The notes: generated from the sequence alone by a model not told the origin. DNA of 64,000 nt from Raphanus sativus (GCF_000801105.2 NC_079514.1:47868515-47932514); one strand, 5' to 3'. Positions 24,029 through 35,197 are shown, counted from the stretch's first letter. Numbers and translations are program-made.

Positions 24029-25890
24029 GTTGATTTGCTGGCTGGTGCATTTTTGGAATCACTGGCTAAAGGCGCTGTGCAGTTTTCTAGACGATTTTCT
24101 ATCAGAGAACTTCAAGATCGATGGCATGCACTCCTATACGATCCTGTATGTAGTTTCTGCAGAGGCAGCTTCTCGGATGGCTGAGCTTGGACGCATTCCT
24201 ACAAAAGTTTGCAAGAAGAGGACAAAAAGAAAACAAAAGCTTTTCTAGGAAGAGGAAGGCTGAACAGCTCAGAAGCACTTATCATTCCTTGCGGAGGAAA
24301 TTTCAGACTGAGTCATTCAATTCCTTGGATTTCTTGGCTCAGAAAATGACAGCCATTTCATGGATTAATGGTAGCGATGCAACACTTCTTGGTCTTGAAG
24401 ACTCTCACATGGACAATATTCTCCACAATGCGTTCCCAGATATCTTGGATGATATTGGAGGCGGTTGCGTGACTAATCATGTTGTCTCAGAAGATCATTT
24501 ACAGGGAGATCTCATGTTCACTGAACATGCAGGTTCATCAAGATTCACAGCAGAAACTAGAGATCTCTCATGAGCGGAAAACCAGCACTGATTGTTTCCT
24601 GGCACAGCTTTCAACTTCTCTTTTTGAAGACCAGGAATCGCTCATGGAAGTAGATGGCAAAGAAATTGACAAGTCGTATTATGATGGTCTCAGCTCACTG
24701 TTGGTAAACCCGACCAATGGTACAAATAGCAGAGCTTTGTCTATTACCACCGGAAAAGATCCTTCCAGCTCACAAGCTCATCCAGTAGATGATGCTCTGG
24801 ATGACCAAGTGATGCCTAAGCTATATGGTACAAGTGAAGTGAGGTCAGTGGAGAGCAAACCTGTGTCATCTGACTCAGCTGCTCTTGATCCTTATCCTGA
24901 GGTTGTTAGTGGTGTAGTCTGCTGTGTATTAAACCAAGAGCATCCTGATATTTCGTGTAATGATGACATTTTTCTGTCCAACACCTACCATGCAATGTCC
25001 GTTTCTTCGTTAGCCCGGAGGAACTTCAAAGATACAAACAATCCAGTAACTTCAACTGTTAGAGATCTCTCTTCTACTAGAGAAAGAAGTGAGGGACATA
25101 CAGGACGTTTGCAAGGGTTTTCTAAAGGAAAACTAGAGATTGGTCAATCAAGTCAAGGTGACCCACATAATACTGTTCATCCTCCTACTGGTTCTGCACA
25201 TGCATGCTCAAACACACTGATTTCTGATGGTGGTGGTGCAAAAGATGGAAACAGAGAGATGGCCGGTGGAAAACGCACCGTCGGATTTGATGGACATGGA
25301 AGCTACACGGAGAAGGATAGTGGAAACAGTAAAGAGGGAAAATGTGTAATACATGTAAATGAAGTGCAAGAAGCAAAAGATGCTGATGTTGGCTTGATAG
25401 AGATTCCAGAACCTGAGCTGGAAATCACTCAAACCGAAGCAGGTGAGTATGCTTTTGAGAGTGAAGAGGACTTGCCGAACTATTCAGACATTTAGGCTAT
25501 GGTAACTATCAACTTTCATCCTTATTCGTGCATGATGCGTAATGGCTCTTATGATTTCAGACTCTTGACATGAACTTGGATCTGGATGACTAAGATAATT
25601 TTGATCTCCAAGGTAACTGAGACTCCCTACTCACTCAGCATAACTCTTGTTGCTTTTAGTATATGCCATTGGCCCATGCAAGTTGTTATATGCCAATCAT
25701 TTTCTTGGAGTTATTATTAGTAGTGAAATTTTGGGAGCCTTTTCCATTGGTGATGTAAGAGACCTTATAGAAGGTTTAAGGCCAATTTGTAATTGCTTGA
25801 AAGTTTTCACCTTCAGTCTCCAAGTATCAGAGCCAAGACATGAAAAGAACAATTATAAGACTTGAACAGGCTGCTTATTCATATATGCAA

Positions 25891-26101
25891 AGAGCCATTT
25901 CTTCCCGTGGTGCATTAGCTGTTTTATACGGTAGATAGTCAAAACACTATATCAAGAAGTATTAATGATCCTCCCATTCATTTATGTAGTATTTTAAAGT
26001 AGTTTCGTTGTATTTTATAAGCTTCTTAAGAGTTATTGTATGAAAGAACCATTGCTTCCCGTGTGGTGCATTAGCTGTTTTATACGGTAGATAGTCAAAA
26101 C
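25891..26101 (+). repeat. Direct duplication inside the EMB1967 relic
   Basis: About 55 bp at 25891-25945, covering the exon piece for RAISSRGALAVLYGR and the TAG after it, reappear with small changes at 26045-26101. Both copies carry the nonsense codon, so the mutation came before the duplication. Confidence 0.85.
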
Positions 26102-26169
26102 AGTACATAAGGGGATGCCTTTTATATTCGAAACAAACGAAAGCCGCATGAAAGAGTACTTAAGAGAAC

Positions 26170-28812
26170 ATGGAAAGAAAAAGAAAACAAACGTGGGACT
26201 TCCTCACCTCCCTGGCTCTCATCAGAGATGCCCCTTGGCTGGTCACAGGGGATTTTAACGACCTTTCGGGCAATCATGAAAAGGAGGGGGGTCCAGAAAG
26301 ATTAGAAGCTTCTTTCTCAGACTTCAGAACGTTCCTCTCAGAAGGAGACCTATATGACCTGCAACATACTGGAGAATGCCTATCATGGAAAGGAACCAGA
26401 TGGACTCACGAAGTTAAATGCAGGCTTGACAAATCATTGGCAAACAGTTCATGGTCAGAAACCTACCCCTCAGGCAGATGCGAGTACTTAAGATTTGACA
26501 GCTCTGATCATCGACCCCTCATCACCTTCTTTGATCCGCTACGACAAAAAAAGAGAGGGATCTTCAGATATGACCGCAGACTAAGTAAAAACACAGAGGT
26601 TGGAAAGATTGTCAAAGATACCTGGCTCATCAACACTCAACTTAAAGTAAAACAGAAGATTGATAAATGCAGAACGGCTATCATAGCTTGGTCAAAGAAG
26701 CAAAGAGAGACAAACAGAGCCAACCTTGAGAAACTTCGAAGCACGATTGAGGAGCAGACAATTTCTCCTGCCCCAGACACCATTCTCTTAGAAAAACTAA
26801 AGAAAGATCTCCTCGAGGCCTATAGAACGGAAGAGAACTATTGGAAGCAACGCAGCAGACAGCTATGGTTGCATCTAGGAGACAAAAACTCGGGGTTCTT
26901 CCATGCTTCTACAAAAAAGAGAAAAGCGATTAATAAGTTTGCTATGATCGAAACTGAAGAAGGATCAGTGGTTTACAAAGAAGAAGACATAGCTGCAACC
27001 ATTGAAAAGTACTTCACTAATCTCTTTACCCCAAAGACCTGCAACATCGAGGAGATGAAAGAGGTCATTTCAGGAGCAATCTGCCCTAGAGTCACAGTGG
27101 AACAGAATGAAAACTTGACAAAAGGTCCACTACCTGATGAGATTAAAGAGGCTCTATTCTCCATTCATCCAGAGAAAGCACCAGGTCCCGATGGCTTCTC
27201 CGCATGCTTCTTTCAATCAAACTGGGAAGTGGTGGGTGACGATATAATCAAAGAAGTACAAGCTTTCTTCACCTCCGGCTATATGCCGAGAACAGTAAAC
27301 GAGACCCACGTCAGATTGATCCCTAAAGGCACGGGTGCAAAGACCACGGCGGATTACAGACCGATAGCACTCTGTAATGTTTATTACAAGACAATCTCCA
27401 AGCTTCTCTCCAGACGACTTCAGCCCATACTCCAGTCTCTGATAGCTGAAACCCAGTCTGCATTTGTGCCAAAAAGAGCTATATCAGATAATGTACTCAT
27501 AACCCACGAAGTCCTCCACTACCTAAAGAACTCGAAAGCAGAAAAACAAGTCTCTATGGCTATCAAAACCGATATGAGTAAAGCCTATGATAGACTTGAG
27601 TGGGAGTTTATCAGTATGGTATTAGACAGAATGGGGTTCCACCCTATCTTCCTAAACCTTATCATGCAGTGCATCTCAACAGTTAGCTACACGTTTATTA
27701 TTAACGGAGCAACTAGGGGATTTGTCGAACCTGAAAGAGGGATTAGGCAGGGAGACCCTTTGTCTCCGTATATCTTCATTCTATGCTCTGAAGTCTTGAC
27801 GGGTCTCTGTATAAGCGCTCAATCAAAAGGCCTCATAACTGGAGTATCCATCGCGACTCACTGCCCGAGCATTACTCATCTCCTCTTTGCCGACGACACA
27901 ATGTTTTTCTGTCGAGCAAACAAGAAAAATGCAGAAGGGTTAAAAGCTATCCTCACAACCTATGAAACAGTCTCTGGTCAGCTTATTAACAAGCAAAAGT
28001 CATCAATGTTTTTCTCTAAAAGAACTAAGCAGGAGGTTCGTGATCAAATGAAATCAATAATGGGGATAGAAAAGGAGGGGGGAGTAGGTAAATACCTAGG
28101 CCTTCCAGAGCACTTTGGCAGGAAGAAGAAAGATCTCTTCGCCTCTGTGGTGGATAGAATACACCAAAGAGCTGCTAGCTGGTCGTCGAAGTTCTTATCT
28201 ACGGCGGGGAAGATGATAATGGTGAAGAGCGTGTTAGCCCCCATGTCCTCACACCCGATGTCCTGCTTCAAGCTTCCCCAATCCATTTGCTCTAACATCC
28301 AGTCAACCCTCACCAGATTCTGGTGGGACGCAGAACCTGGGAAAAAGAAGATCTCATGGATATCTTGGGATAAAATGGCACAACCAAAAAGAAAAGGTGG
28401 TCTCGGATTCAAAGATGTTACCTCCTTTAATGATGCTCTGTTGGCAAAAATAGGGTGGCGCATCTTAGAAAAACCAGACAGCCTCCTAGCAAGATGCCTA
28501 CTGGGGAAGTACTGCCACGATGAATCATTCCTCACATGCAGACCCCCTCAATCATCTTCTCATGGTTGGAAGAGCATACTTGTGGGTAGAAACCTCCTTA
28601 CAAAGCAACTAGGGTGGATGGTAGGCACGGGTGAAAGCATAAGTGTGTGGTACGATCCTTGGCTATCGCATTGTAACCAACAACGCCCCTATGGCCCACC
28701 ACCAGAACGCTACCAACACCTCAAAGTCTCGGATCTCTTACATCCAGCGTCACCTGATTGGAACATTGAAATGATTGAAGGCGTGTTACCTTTCCACAAG
28801 AGCAAATACTAA
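26170..28812 (+). CDS. LINE polyprotein, 5' part: partial endonuclease and reverse transcriptase
   Basis: This frame has 880 codons. Residues 22-120 are the C-terminal half of an exonuclease-endonuclease-phosphatase domain: GDFN at 27-30 and the catalytic SDH at 112-114. Reverse transcriptase motifs follow: YRPIALCN near 397, a QGDPLSPYIF block near 530, and the catalytic FADD near 575. A zinc-ribbon-like linker is cut off by the stop at 28812. The apparent initiator ATG at 26170 is made at the host/LINE junction (host CAT plus GG), so it is not the native start. The frame ends in a single frameshift near 28795; the next frame continues the same protein. Confidence 0.9.
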   Translation: MERKRKQTWDFLTSLALIRDAPWLVTGDFNDLSGNHEKEGGPERLEASFSDFRTFLSEGDLYDLQHTGECLSWKGTRWTHEVKCRLDKSLANSSWSETYPSGRCEYLRFDSSDHRPLITFFDPLRQKKRGIFRYDRRLSKNTEVGKIVKDTWLINTQLKVKQKIDKCRTAIIAWSKKQRETNRANLEKLRSTIEEQTISPAPDTILLEKLKKDLLEAYRTEENYWKQRSRQLWLHLGDKNSGFFHASTKKRKAINKFAMIETEEGSVVYKEEDIAATIEKYFTNLFTPKTCNIEEMKEVISGAICPRVTVEQNENLTKGPLPDEIKEALFSIHPEKAPGPDGFSACFFQSNWEVVGDDIIKEVQAFFTSGYMPRTVNETHVRLIPKGTGAKTTADYRPIALCNVYYKTISKLLSRRLQPILQSLIAETQSAFVPKRAISDNVLITHEVLHYLKNSKAEKQVSMAIKTDMSKAYDRLEWEFISMVLDRMGFHPIFLNLIMQCISTVSYTFIINGATRGFVEPERGIRQGDPLSPYIFILCSEVLTGLCISAQSKGLITGVSIATHCPSITHLLFADDTMFFCRANKKNAEGLKAILTTYETVSGQLINKQKSSMFFSKRTKQEVRDQMKSIMGIEKEGGVGKYLGLPEHFGRKKKDLFASVVDRIHQRAASWSSKFLSTAGKMIMVKSVLAPMSSHPMSCFKLPQSICSNIQSTLTRFWWDAEPGKKKISWISWDKMAQPKRKGGLGFKDVTSFNDALLAKIGWRILEKPDSLLARCLLGKYCHDESFLTCRPPQSSSHGWKSILVGRNLLTKQLGWMVGTGESISVWYDPWLSHCNQQRPYGPPPERYQHLKVSDLLHPASPDWNIEMIEGVLPFHKSKY

Positions 28813-29910
28813 AGATAAAGCCTAGTGTCCTAAGATCAGAAGATAAGCTGGTCTGGTTAAAAAACGCATCGGGAGAGTACTCCACGAAATCAGGTTACCT
28901 GACAATCATGGAAGAAAAGGATGTCGTGCCAACACCACCTCTAACAGCTCAAGAACCTTCACCTGAATGGCTCCCCTGCGTCTGGAACATTAAAACAGCA
29001 GAAAAGATAAAAATCTTCATCTGGAAATCCCTACAAGGTGCTTTGCCGGTAGGAGAACAGTTTGCAATAAGAAATATACCTGTCGATTCTCGATGTGCTA
29101 GGTGCGACCAATTGGAGTCAGTGAACCACTTGATGTTCCAATGCCCTTTTGCTCTTAAGGTATGGGAGTTGGCCCCGACAGCAACCATTTTAAGCTCAAG
29201 CACTTTCAACAGCTTCCATGAAGGATGGGAAAGAGTGAGAAAAATCCCATCTTTACCACCAGTGGGAATCGAAGCAGGATCGCTCTCAGCGTGGATCATC
29301 TGGACTTTGTGGAGATCAAGAAATCTTCTAATCTTCGAGAAAAGATCTATCTCTCCAGAAGACACCATCCTCAAAGCCATATCCGATGCGAGGGAATGGA
29401 TATTGGCGCAACCTCCCACAAATCCAAAAACGATGAATCCGGTCATCAGATTCGAACCAAACCCTAGAAGCCCTTTTCCATGCTCGATCTTCACCGATGC
29501 AGCTTGGAACTCTTCAACGGGCTCTGCAGGACTTGGTTGGATAGTTGATGATCGCGCCTCCTCATCATCACATGCAGCGACAGAAACTTCGGTCTCATCG
29601 CCCCTTATGGCAGAAACTCTGGCAGTTAGATCGGCCATAACCTTTGCCCTCTCTCACGGTTTCGAATCCATTGCAATCTTCTCAGATTCACAGACGCTCA
29701 TCACTTTGATCAACCAGAAGAAGATGAATCTCGAAGTCTTTGGCGTACTTAATGATATCAACCGCTTATCTACCTTCTTTAATTCGATTGTCTTTAAATT
29801 TATTTCAAGATCGGCAAATGTTAAAGCCGACCAAGTTGCTAAGGAAGCCCTTTGGGCCCTAAACCCATCTTAAGTTTTTAATGAAAGCCCTCAGTTTAAC
29901 AAAAAAAAAA
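26171..29910 (+). mobile_element. LINE (L1-type non-LTR retrotransposon), 5'-truncated, poly(A)-tailed
   Basis: The element keeps the C-terminal half of the AP endonuclease, the reverse transcriptase, the zinc-binding region, RNase H and a terminal A10 tract (29901-29910). The endonuclease N-terminus and everything upstream are missing, as expected from incomplete target-primed reverse transcription. It lies in the last coding exon of the EMB1967 relic. Joining the two flanks restores an open end (…REHG then ELRPELE and stop), which supports the boundaries. A long target duplication was not found; at most GGAA is shared. The 3' end lies about 990 bp upstream of the AP3 start codon. Confidence 0.92.
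28796..29873 (+). CDS. LINE polyprotein, 3' part: zinc-binding linker and RNase H
   Basis: Sequence in this frame continues the polyprotein directly from about 28796; the first methionine is at 28908. A WNIKTAEKIKIFIWK stretch and a CARCDQLESVNHLMFQC zinc-binding motif are typical of the plant LINE reverse-transcriptase zinc-binding domain. An RNase H fold follows, starting at FTDAAWNSSTGSAGLGW, with a later SDSQTL motif and a VKADQVAKEAL end. A shift of one frame separates it from the upstream part. The element therefore cannot make the full enzyme, though little else has decayed. Confidence 0.88.
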
Positions 29911-29936
29911 GGGAACTGAGACCAGAACTAGAATGA

Positions 29937-30896
29937 GTGTTCTTTCTTCGTGTATTCGCGTTTGAAGAAATTGATGTCTCTCTTATAGTCTTGTGTTTGT
30001 GTAATGTTAGTATGTTACCTTAACCACAGGAACATGTTTTGTAGATCTTTTTTAGTTCCGCAACATAGTTTGACCCAGTTTTTAAACTTTTAAGCCTTAA
30101 AATGAAAATACAACTCAGATTGCAACCGGGCTACTTGAAAGAAGTATGGGTGATCTTTTTTTCGGCTTGTTACTTACACTGATAAGTTTTTCAGTATATA
30201 AAAAGTGTTTATAGCAGAAGTATATGTAGTCCACGGACTTATACACTACAAAGTCTGAATCTCAAAGAAGACAAATTATGTAGATTAACTGAGAAAATGC
30301 TTAGAATAGATTAGCATGGTGTAAATAGAATTGATAAAATTGTGTAGATTAACTGAGAATAGACAATTTTATCAACAAGATAAAAGCCAACAAATTATGT
30401 AGATTAACTGAGAAAACCAAAGTACGCTCTTGGCTTTTAACAACAAGATAAATTTTGGTTCAAACCTAAACTTTAGTTTCCTTTAGGGTAAGGGCAAAAA
30501 GCTAACCAAATCCCACCTGCACAGATCTGACATTTACAAACGCCTAAGTATGTCATCGTGTAAACAAAAAGCTAGTGGGAAACCAAGGAAGCTCCGTGAA
30601 TAAATAAACGGAAAGCAAACGAAACCCATTTATAGCTTTGGTCCACTCTTGCACCTATAGACAATTGAGTTTAAGCAGTGTCTTGTAATTAACCATCATA
30701 CATGTCCATTCCACTTACCAAAAAGGAAAGTTTATCACTTAGTTTTCATCACCTTCTGAACTTATTTTTCATGGATTCGGCAAGTGGGTCCTTTGCTTCG
30801 TCTTGCACTTCTTTCTTATTATTATAATCTCTTTGTCCTCTCCTCCAAATCTCTCTCTTCAACAAAACATCAAAAAACTAAATAGAGAGAAGAAAA
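29937..30896 (+). promoter_or_regulatory. AP3 upstream region with candidate CArG-type sites and a local triplicated motif
   Basis: About 960 bp separate the EMB1967 stop from the AP3 start codon. AP3 is known to be controlled by MADS proteins binding CArG boxes (CC(A/T)6GG). Candidates here are CCATTTATAG (30626-30635) and CCAAAAAGG (30718-30726); both deviate by one position. Three direct copies of a TGTAGATTAACTGAGAA motif lie at about 30278, 30344 and 30398. The LINE inserted upstream of this interval. Confidence 0.45.
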
Positions 30897-32938
30897 ATGG
30901 CGAGAGGGAAGATCCAGATCAAGAGGATAGAGAACCAGACCAACCGACAAGTGACGTATTCAAAGAGAAGAAATGGGTTGTTCAAGAAAGCCCACGAGCT
31001 CACGGTTCTGTGTGACGCTAGGGTTTCGATTATCATGTTCTCTAGCTCCAACAAGCTTCATGAGTTCATCAGCCCTAACACCTCGTAGATTATATTTCTT
31101 AAACACCACTTTTAAATTGCTTTTTATTTATTTCTAGTTAATGACTTTTTGTGTGTTGTTTTGTTGGTTTATAGAACGAAGGAGATCATAGATCTGTACC
31201 AAACAGTTTCTGATGTTGATGTTTGGAGCGCTCACTATGAGGTTCTTTTCTTCTTCTTAGATCCTCTTTATTCTTGTTCTTGATATGTGTTTCTTGATGG
31301 TTTGCTTAAATTGGTGAATCTTTGTAGAGAATGCAAGAAACCAAGAGGAAACTGTTGGAGACAAACAGAAATCTTCGGACTCAGATTAAGTATTTGTTTC
31401 TTTTTCTCTCATCTCATATCTCTCTTTAAACTGAAAAAAAAAACAAAATTAAGAAATACTAACTAACTTTTGTTTTGTTAATTGTAGACAGAGGCTAGGT
31501 GAGTGTTTGGACGAGCTTGATATTCAGGAGCTGCGTAGTCTTGAGGAAGAAATGGAAAACACTTTCAAACTCGTTCGCGAGCGCAAGGTATCATAATATT
31601 TTGCACTTATCTAGGGTCTTAGTTAACAACTTTTTCAATTTCTGGTTTTCAATTTTTTTGGAGTTAATTATAGTCAGAAGACGTTTGTTGTATTAATTTG
31701 TAGTTTTGTACTAACAAGGCAAACATTTAGTTTAGCTCAATATATGTGAGATTTTTTTTTTATTAATCGATATATGTCAATTGTACAGTTTAAATCACTT
31801 GGGAATCAAATCGAGACCACCAAGAAAAAGGTCACATCTTCTTCTTTCTTCACTCACTTCTACAGTTTCATATTATATGTCTCAATAATTCCGTATCATC
31901 TGAATCCATGCACTATTAAAACTGTTGATAGTGTTTTTTTCCTATGAAACAAAAAAATAAACCTAACCCAGTCGACATCCGACTTTTTCAAGCATAACTT
32001 TACAATCCGTTAATTCTATAATTAGTAGCTCTTTTAGTGAAGTATTCAGTATCTTGCTTTTAGAAACTGTCGGATTATAGTTAAGGTAATGGATAAAAGA
32101 ACAAACCAAGTGTAAATTATATATAGTGATGTCATAAAAGCTAAACGAAAGTAAAATGGATTAGACAGTTAAGAGTCTTAATCATTTCAGTCTCTTCACA
32201 ATTTCTCTTGTGGTTTACTCAATTGCAGAACAAGAGTCAACAAGACATACAAAAGAATCTCATACATGAGCTGGTACCGTCTCTTTTTCCCCTCTTTTTG
32301 TCTTTCTTACGATTTGTAGGCACAAGCACTGACAATTTAAAGGATAAAAAAATGTGTGAGTGTTCCAAAAAAAAAGTGTTCCGAAAAAAAAAATGTGTGG
32401 AGATTAAGTCACTCTTATGATTTCTCTTTAGTGAATGATATCAAATAACAAGCATGAAAAAAAATTCAGTCACCCGGACGAGTTAGTCCAGTGGTACCCC
32501 GAGGCTTCAGCTGAGGGAACACGGGTTCGAAACTCGGGCGGGGAGGCGTGTCCAGGGCCTTAACCGGTACAGACGCAGGCTGGCGCCGGGCCTAGGTGGT
32601 GGGTCCCGAAGGGGCCAACACCTGGTTAATCAAAAAAAAAAAAAAAAAAAAAAAATTCAGTCAAAAAAAAAAATAACAAGCATGTCATGTCACTTAGAGT
32701 AAACAATACAGGATGTTGAATATGGCTTTTAATTCTCATTAATATTATAATCTCTTCGGTGAAACAGGAACTAAGAGCAGAAGATCCTCATTATGGACTA
32801 GTAGACAATGGAGGAGACTACGATTCGGTCCTTGGATATCAACTTCGTTTCCATCAGAACCATCACCACAATTACCCCAACCATGCCCTTCATTCAGCAT
32901 CTGCCTCTGATATCATTACCTTCCACCTTCTTGAGTAA
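30897..32938 (+). CDS. AP3: APETALA3, class B MADS-box transcription factor, seven exons
   Basis: Floral homeotic regulator that acts with PISTILLATA to specify petals and stamens; nuclear MIKC-type MADS protein. Exons: 30897-31084, 31175-31241, 31328-31389, 31488-31587, 31789-31830, 32229-32273, 32768-32938, all GT-AG and in phase, giving 224 aa. The MADS domain (residues 1 to about 60, [20 protein letters not shown]) and the K domain (about 85-160) are near-identical to what I recall of Arabidopsis AP3. The protein ends with the euAP3-type tail [10 protein letters not shown]. Compared with the 232-aa Arabidopsis protein it lacks eight residues (IEGSRAYA in Arabidopsis) after SVLGYQ, at the edge of the PI-derived motif. 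Intron 6 contains a SINE. The gene appears intact. Confidence 0.95.
32473..32648 (+). mobile_element. tRNA-derived SINE in intron 6 of AP3
   Basis: The element has an RNA polymerase III A-box-like sequence (GAGTTAGTCCAGTGG, 32480-32494) and a B box (GGTTCGAAAC, 32524-32533), followed by a GC-rich body and a poly(A) run. Direct repeats AAAAAAATTCAGTCA flank it (ending at 32472 and 32663). This is the standard structure of crucifer SINEs of the S1/SB type. It is on the same strand as AP3. Confidence 0.88.
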
Positions 32939-33455
32939 TTACGGGTTTGAAGGTTGCTGGTGATGTCATTATCTATCCATTTAATAAAATAAATACTTAA
33001 AAGCGTAAGGCTGGTTCTACTGAAACCTTAAACTGTCATGTTCCTTAATTATGTATTTTCTTAAACCTTAAGAACTATGGGTTGTGTGATCAGTAGCTTG
33101 CTGCTTTAACTTCTTGTGGATTGAATGTTTTCAACTCTATGTATGATATTAGGTGACGACTTCCTACTTATACTTAGTTACTCCGTTTTAATCCATATAT
33201 CTTTATAAGAGTAAGCAGTGAAAATATCTAGCCTAAGAAACCTTCTCTTTGTCTAATATTCCTTTGAAACATTCTCTCTATATGCATGCTTAAAAACCTC
33301 CTTTCTGTAATGCTTGCATATCGAAAACTCAAGTGAAACTATTTTACGGAGACACATCCTCCTACTATAGTATGGAGCCTCTTATGATTCTTCAACTTGG
33401 AAATTGTCATCTCAATTGTGTCTCAAGTAAGTATATATTTACTTTGTATATTTAA
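32939..33455. other. AP3 3' flank
   Basis: Contains the probable AP3 3' UTR (AATAAAAT-like signals near 32982-32993). Nothing else was identified. Confidence 0.45.
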
Positions 33456-34947
33456 AACAGAGAGAGTTACATTGAGGGACACAATGTAAGTTTTTGTTTC
33501 ATTGAGAGACACATTCTCAATTGGCACACATTTTCTCTGTCAGGTGTATTTTTTAGGACAAAAATAACTTTGGTTTGTGTAACCGAGAGTTGTAACTAAT
33601 TGAGCTACAATAAATAAGAAAAGTTAAAATAAGAAAGTAGGTGAATGGATAAAAGTGAATCTGTTTTGGCCTTTAGATATGTTTAAATGAAAAATATCTA
33701 ACGGCTGCGGAAAGGCTAGCATTCTATGAGGTTTCTTGGTAGATGGGGTAATTAAGAAGCGCACGACTTGTGTCAAATGCAAATGGAGGAGATGTGGTTC
33801 CGATGGCAATGGGAGTTTGTGGTGGACAAAAAGAAGATGGTCCGATTGGGATTCTCAAGTGTGTTGAGGATGAGACTCTCGTGGTTAGTGTGATTGTTGT
33901 AGTGGTCGGGTGTGTTGTGGATGAGACTCTCGTGGTTAGGGGGAGTGTTGTTGTGGTCGGTAGTGTTGTGGTCAAGGCTTTGGTGGTCAGTGGGTGTACG
34001 GATTCCAATATTGGCGATAGTGCCAGTGTGATATTATAAGCTTTGGTTTGGGTAGAGGTAGTATTATGCGGCATATTGGCTAATGATATGGAAGTGGCTT
34101 TCAAGTGATTCTTGTATAATATGGAGTTACAGGGTTGACGTTTTGTTAATTTAGTTTAACGGCTTTAACCCTTTCACTAATAAATCTTTCTAATGGTTTC
34201 TAAACAAAAAGTATATAAACAAAATCTAATTGTGTCATACGAGAAGAAATACAAAAGTTTACAAAATGCAAAAACTATCTTCTTATATAAATCTCGTAAA
34301 TACCCAGAACATAGAAGACTCATGCGGGATCTTCATTGTTATCCATATCTCTTCTGACCACCTCTTATCTGACCACCGCACACTTGATTTCCCCAACTCT
34401 CATGTCCACAGCCACCACATCCACACAACTGTCGTCCACACCGATCACATCCACACATCCTCTGTCCATCCGCACCTCACATAGTCACATATCTCCGACA
34501 TCGACATCCACAGATTCCCAATCCACAATATCCACACAAACAGAGTGTGCATCTCAGATAGATATCCTCAGTGGCATGAATCAAGACACAATTAGTTCCA
34601 ATTAAGAATTGGGGACTAACCTTCCATGTCGAGAGACAAAGGTGGAGATAGAGAAGAATGTTGGCGAGAAGAGAACGTTCGGTATCGATAAAGTTGGTGT
34701 GTGAATAAAAGAGTGGATCGATAAAGATGAAGAGGGATCTGTTTAATTTCACTATCTGATGTAGAAAGGAGGGGATTGATTCAAAAATCTAAAAGATGAA
34801 GAAGAGTTAGGAGACAAAGAGATAAGGTTGTAAGGTTGTAATTGTGGTCGTCGGGTAGAATTTTTCTATATAAAGTTGTAATTTTTTTAATTATTTTTTG
34901 AAAGTAATATTAATATCTCATCTGGTTAGATATAAGGTAGTTTTTTT

Positions 34948-35197
34948 GTTAGTTAGATCTTTTAAGTGAAGGGTTATAAAGGTAAAAAAGAAGATGAAAA
35001 GTGTGCTAAGTAGCAATGTGTCTTTTTTAGTTATTGACAACTCAAATTGGGTCTGTCAGTGTAATATTCTCTTTTTTTGTTAGTTAGGTCTTTTAAGTGA
35101 AAGGTTATAAAGGTAAAAAAGAAGATGGAAAGTGTGCTAAGTAGCAATGTGTCTTTTTTAGTTATTGACAACTCAAATTGTGTCTGTCAGTGTAATA
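34948..35197 (+). repeat. 131-bp tandem duplication of the element's right arm
   Basis: The unit starts GTTAGTTAG(A/G)TCTTTTAAGT at 34948 and again at 35079 and runs to the GTGTAATATTCTCT end. The copies differ at only a few positions, so the duplication is young. Confidence 0.88.

Larger units (their letters stand above)
24031..29936 (+). pseudogene. EMB1967: EMB1967/microspherule-protein-1-like (At3g54350) relic, split by a LINE
   Basis: The intact protein, in my recollection, has an MCRS_N domain and a C-terminal FHA domain and is essential for embryos in Arabidopsis. Here the start codon is missing. Codons for the MCRS_N core (LAKGAVQFSRRFSIRELQD) are in frame from about 24062. A 4-bp insertion near 24150, a 1-bp insertion near 24206 and another break near 24530-24570 move the reading through all three frames. 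Nonsense codons stand at 25493-25495 (TAG after a PNYSDI stretch), 25591-25593 (TAA) and 25936-25938 (TAG after AVLYGR). Old exon borders are still visible: donor at 25502, acceptor at 25560, donor at 25613, acceptor at 25816. Most of the FHA domain is deleted. A 55-bp piece is duplicated. The last exon (about 26104-26173) is broken by the LINE and resumes at 29911, with TGA at 29934-29936. It is clearly non-functional. Confidence 0.87.

Noticed and set aside
28044..29638. Long minus-strand frames opposite the LINE
   Set aside because: They are antisense shadows of the LINE polyprotein.
32473..32560. tRNA gene in AP3 intron 6
   Set aside because: The A and B boxes belong to a SINE: there is a 3' body, a poly(A) tail and target repeats, and no cloverleaf acceptor stem is evident.
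33724..34104. Thr/Pro-rich minus-strand frame as a cell-wall-type protein
   Set aside because: It is produced by a direct duplication and low-complexity GTGGT units inside a transposon; no signal peptide or conserved motif.
34230..34605. His/Ser/Thr-rich overlapping frames
   Set aside because: Repetitive ATCCACA units are open in several frames at once, which indicates composition rather than coding.
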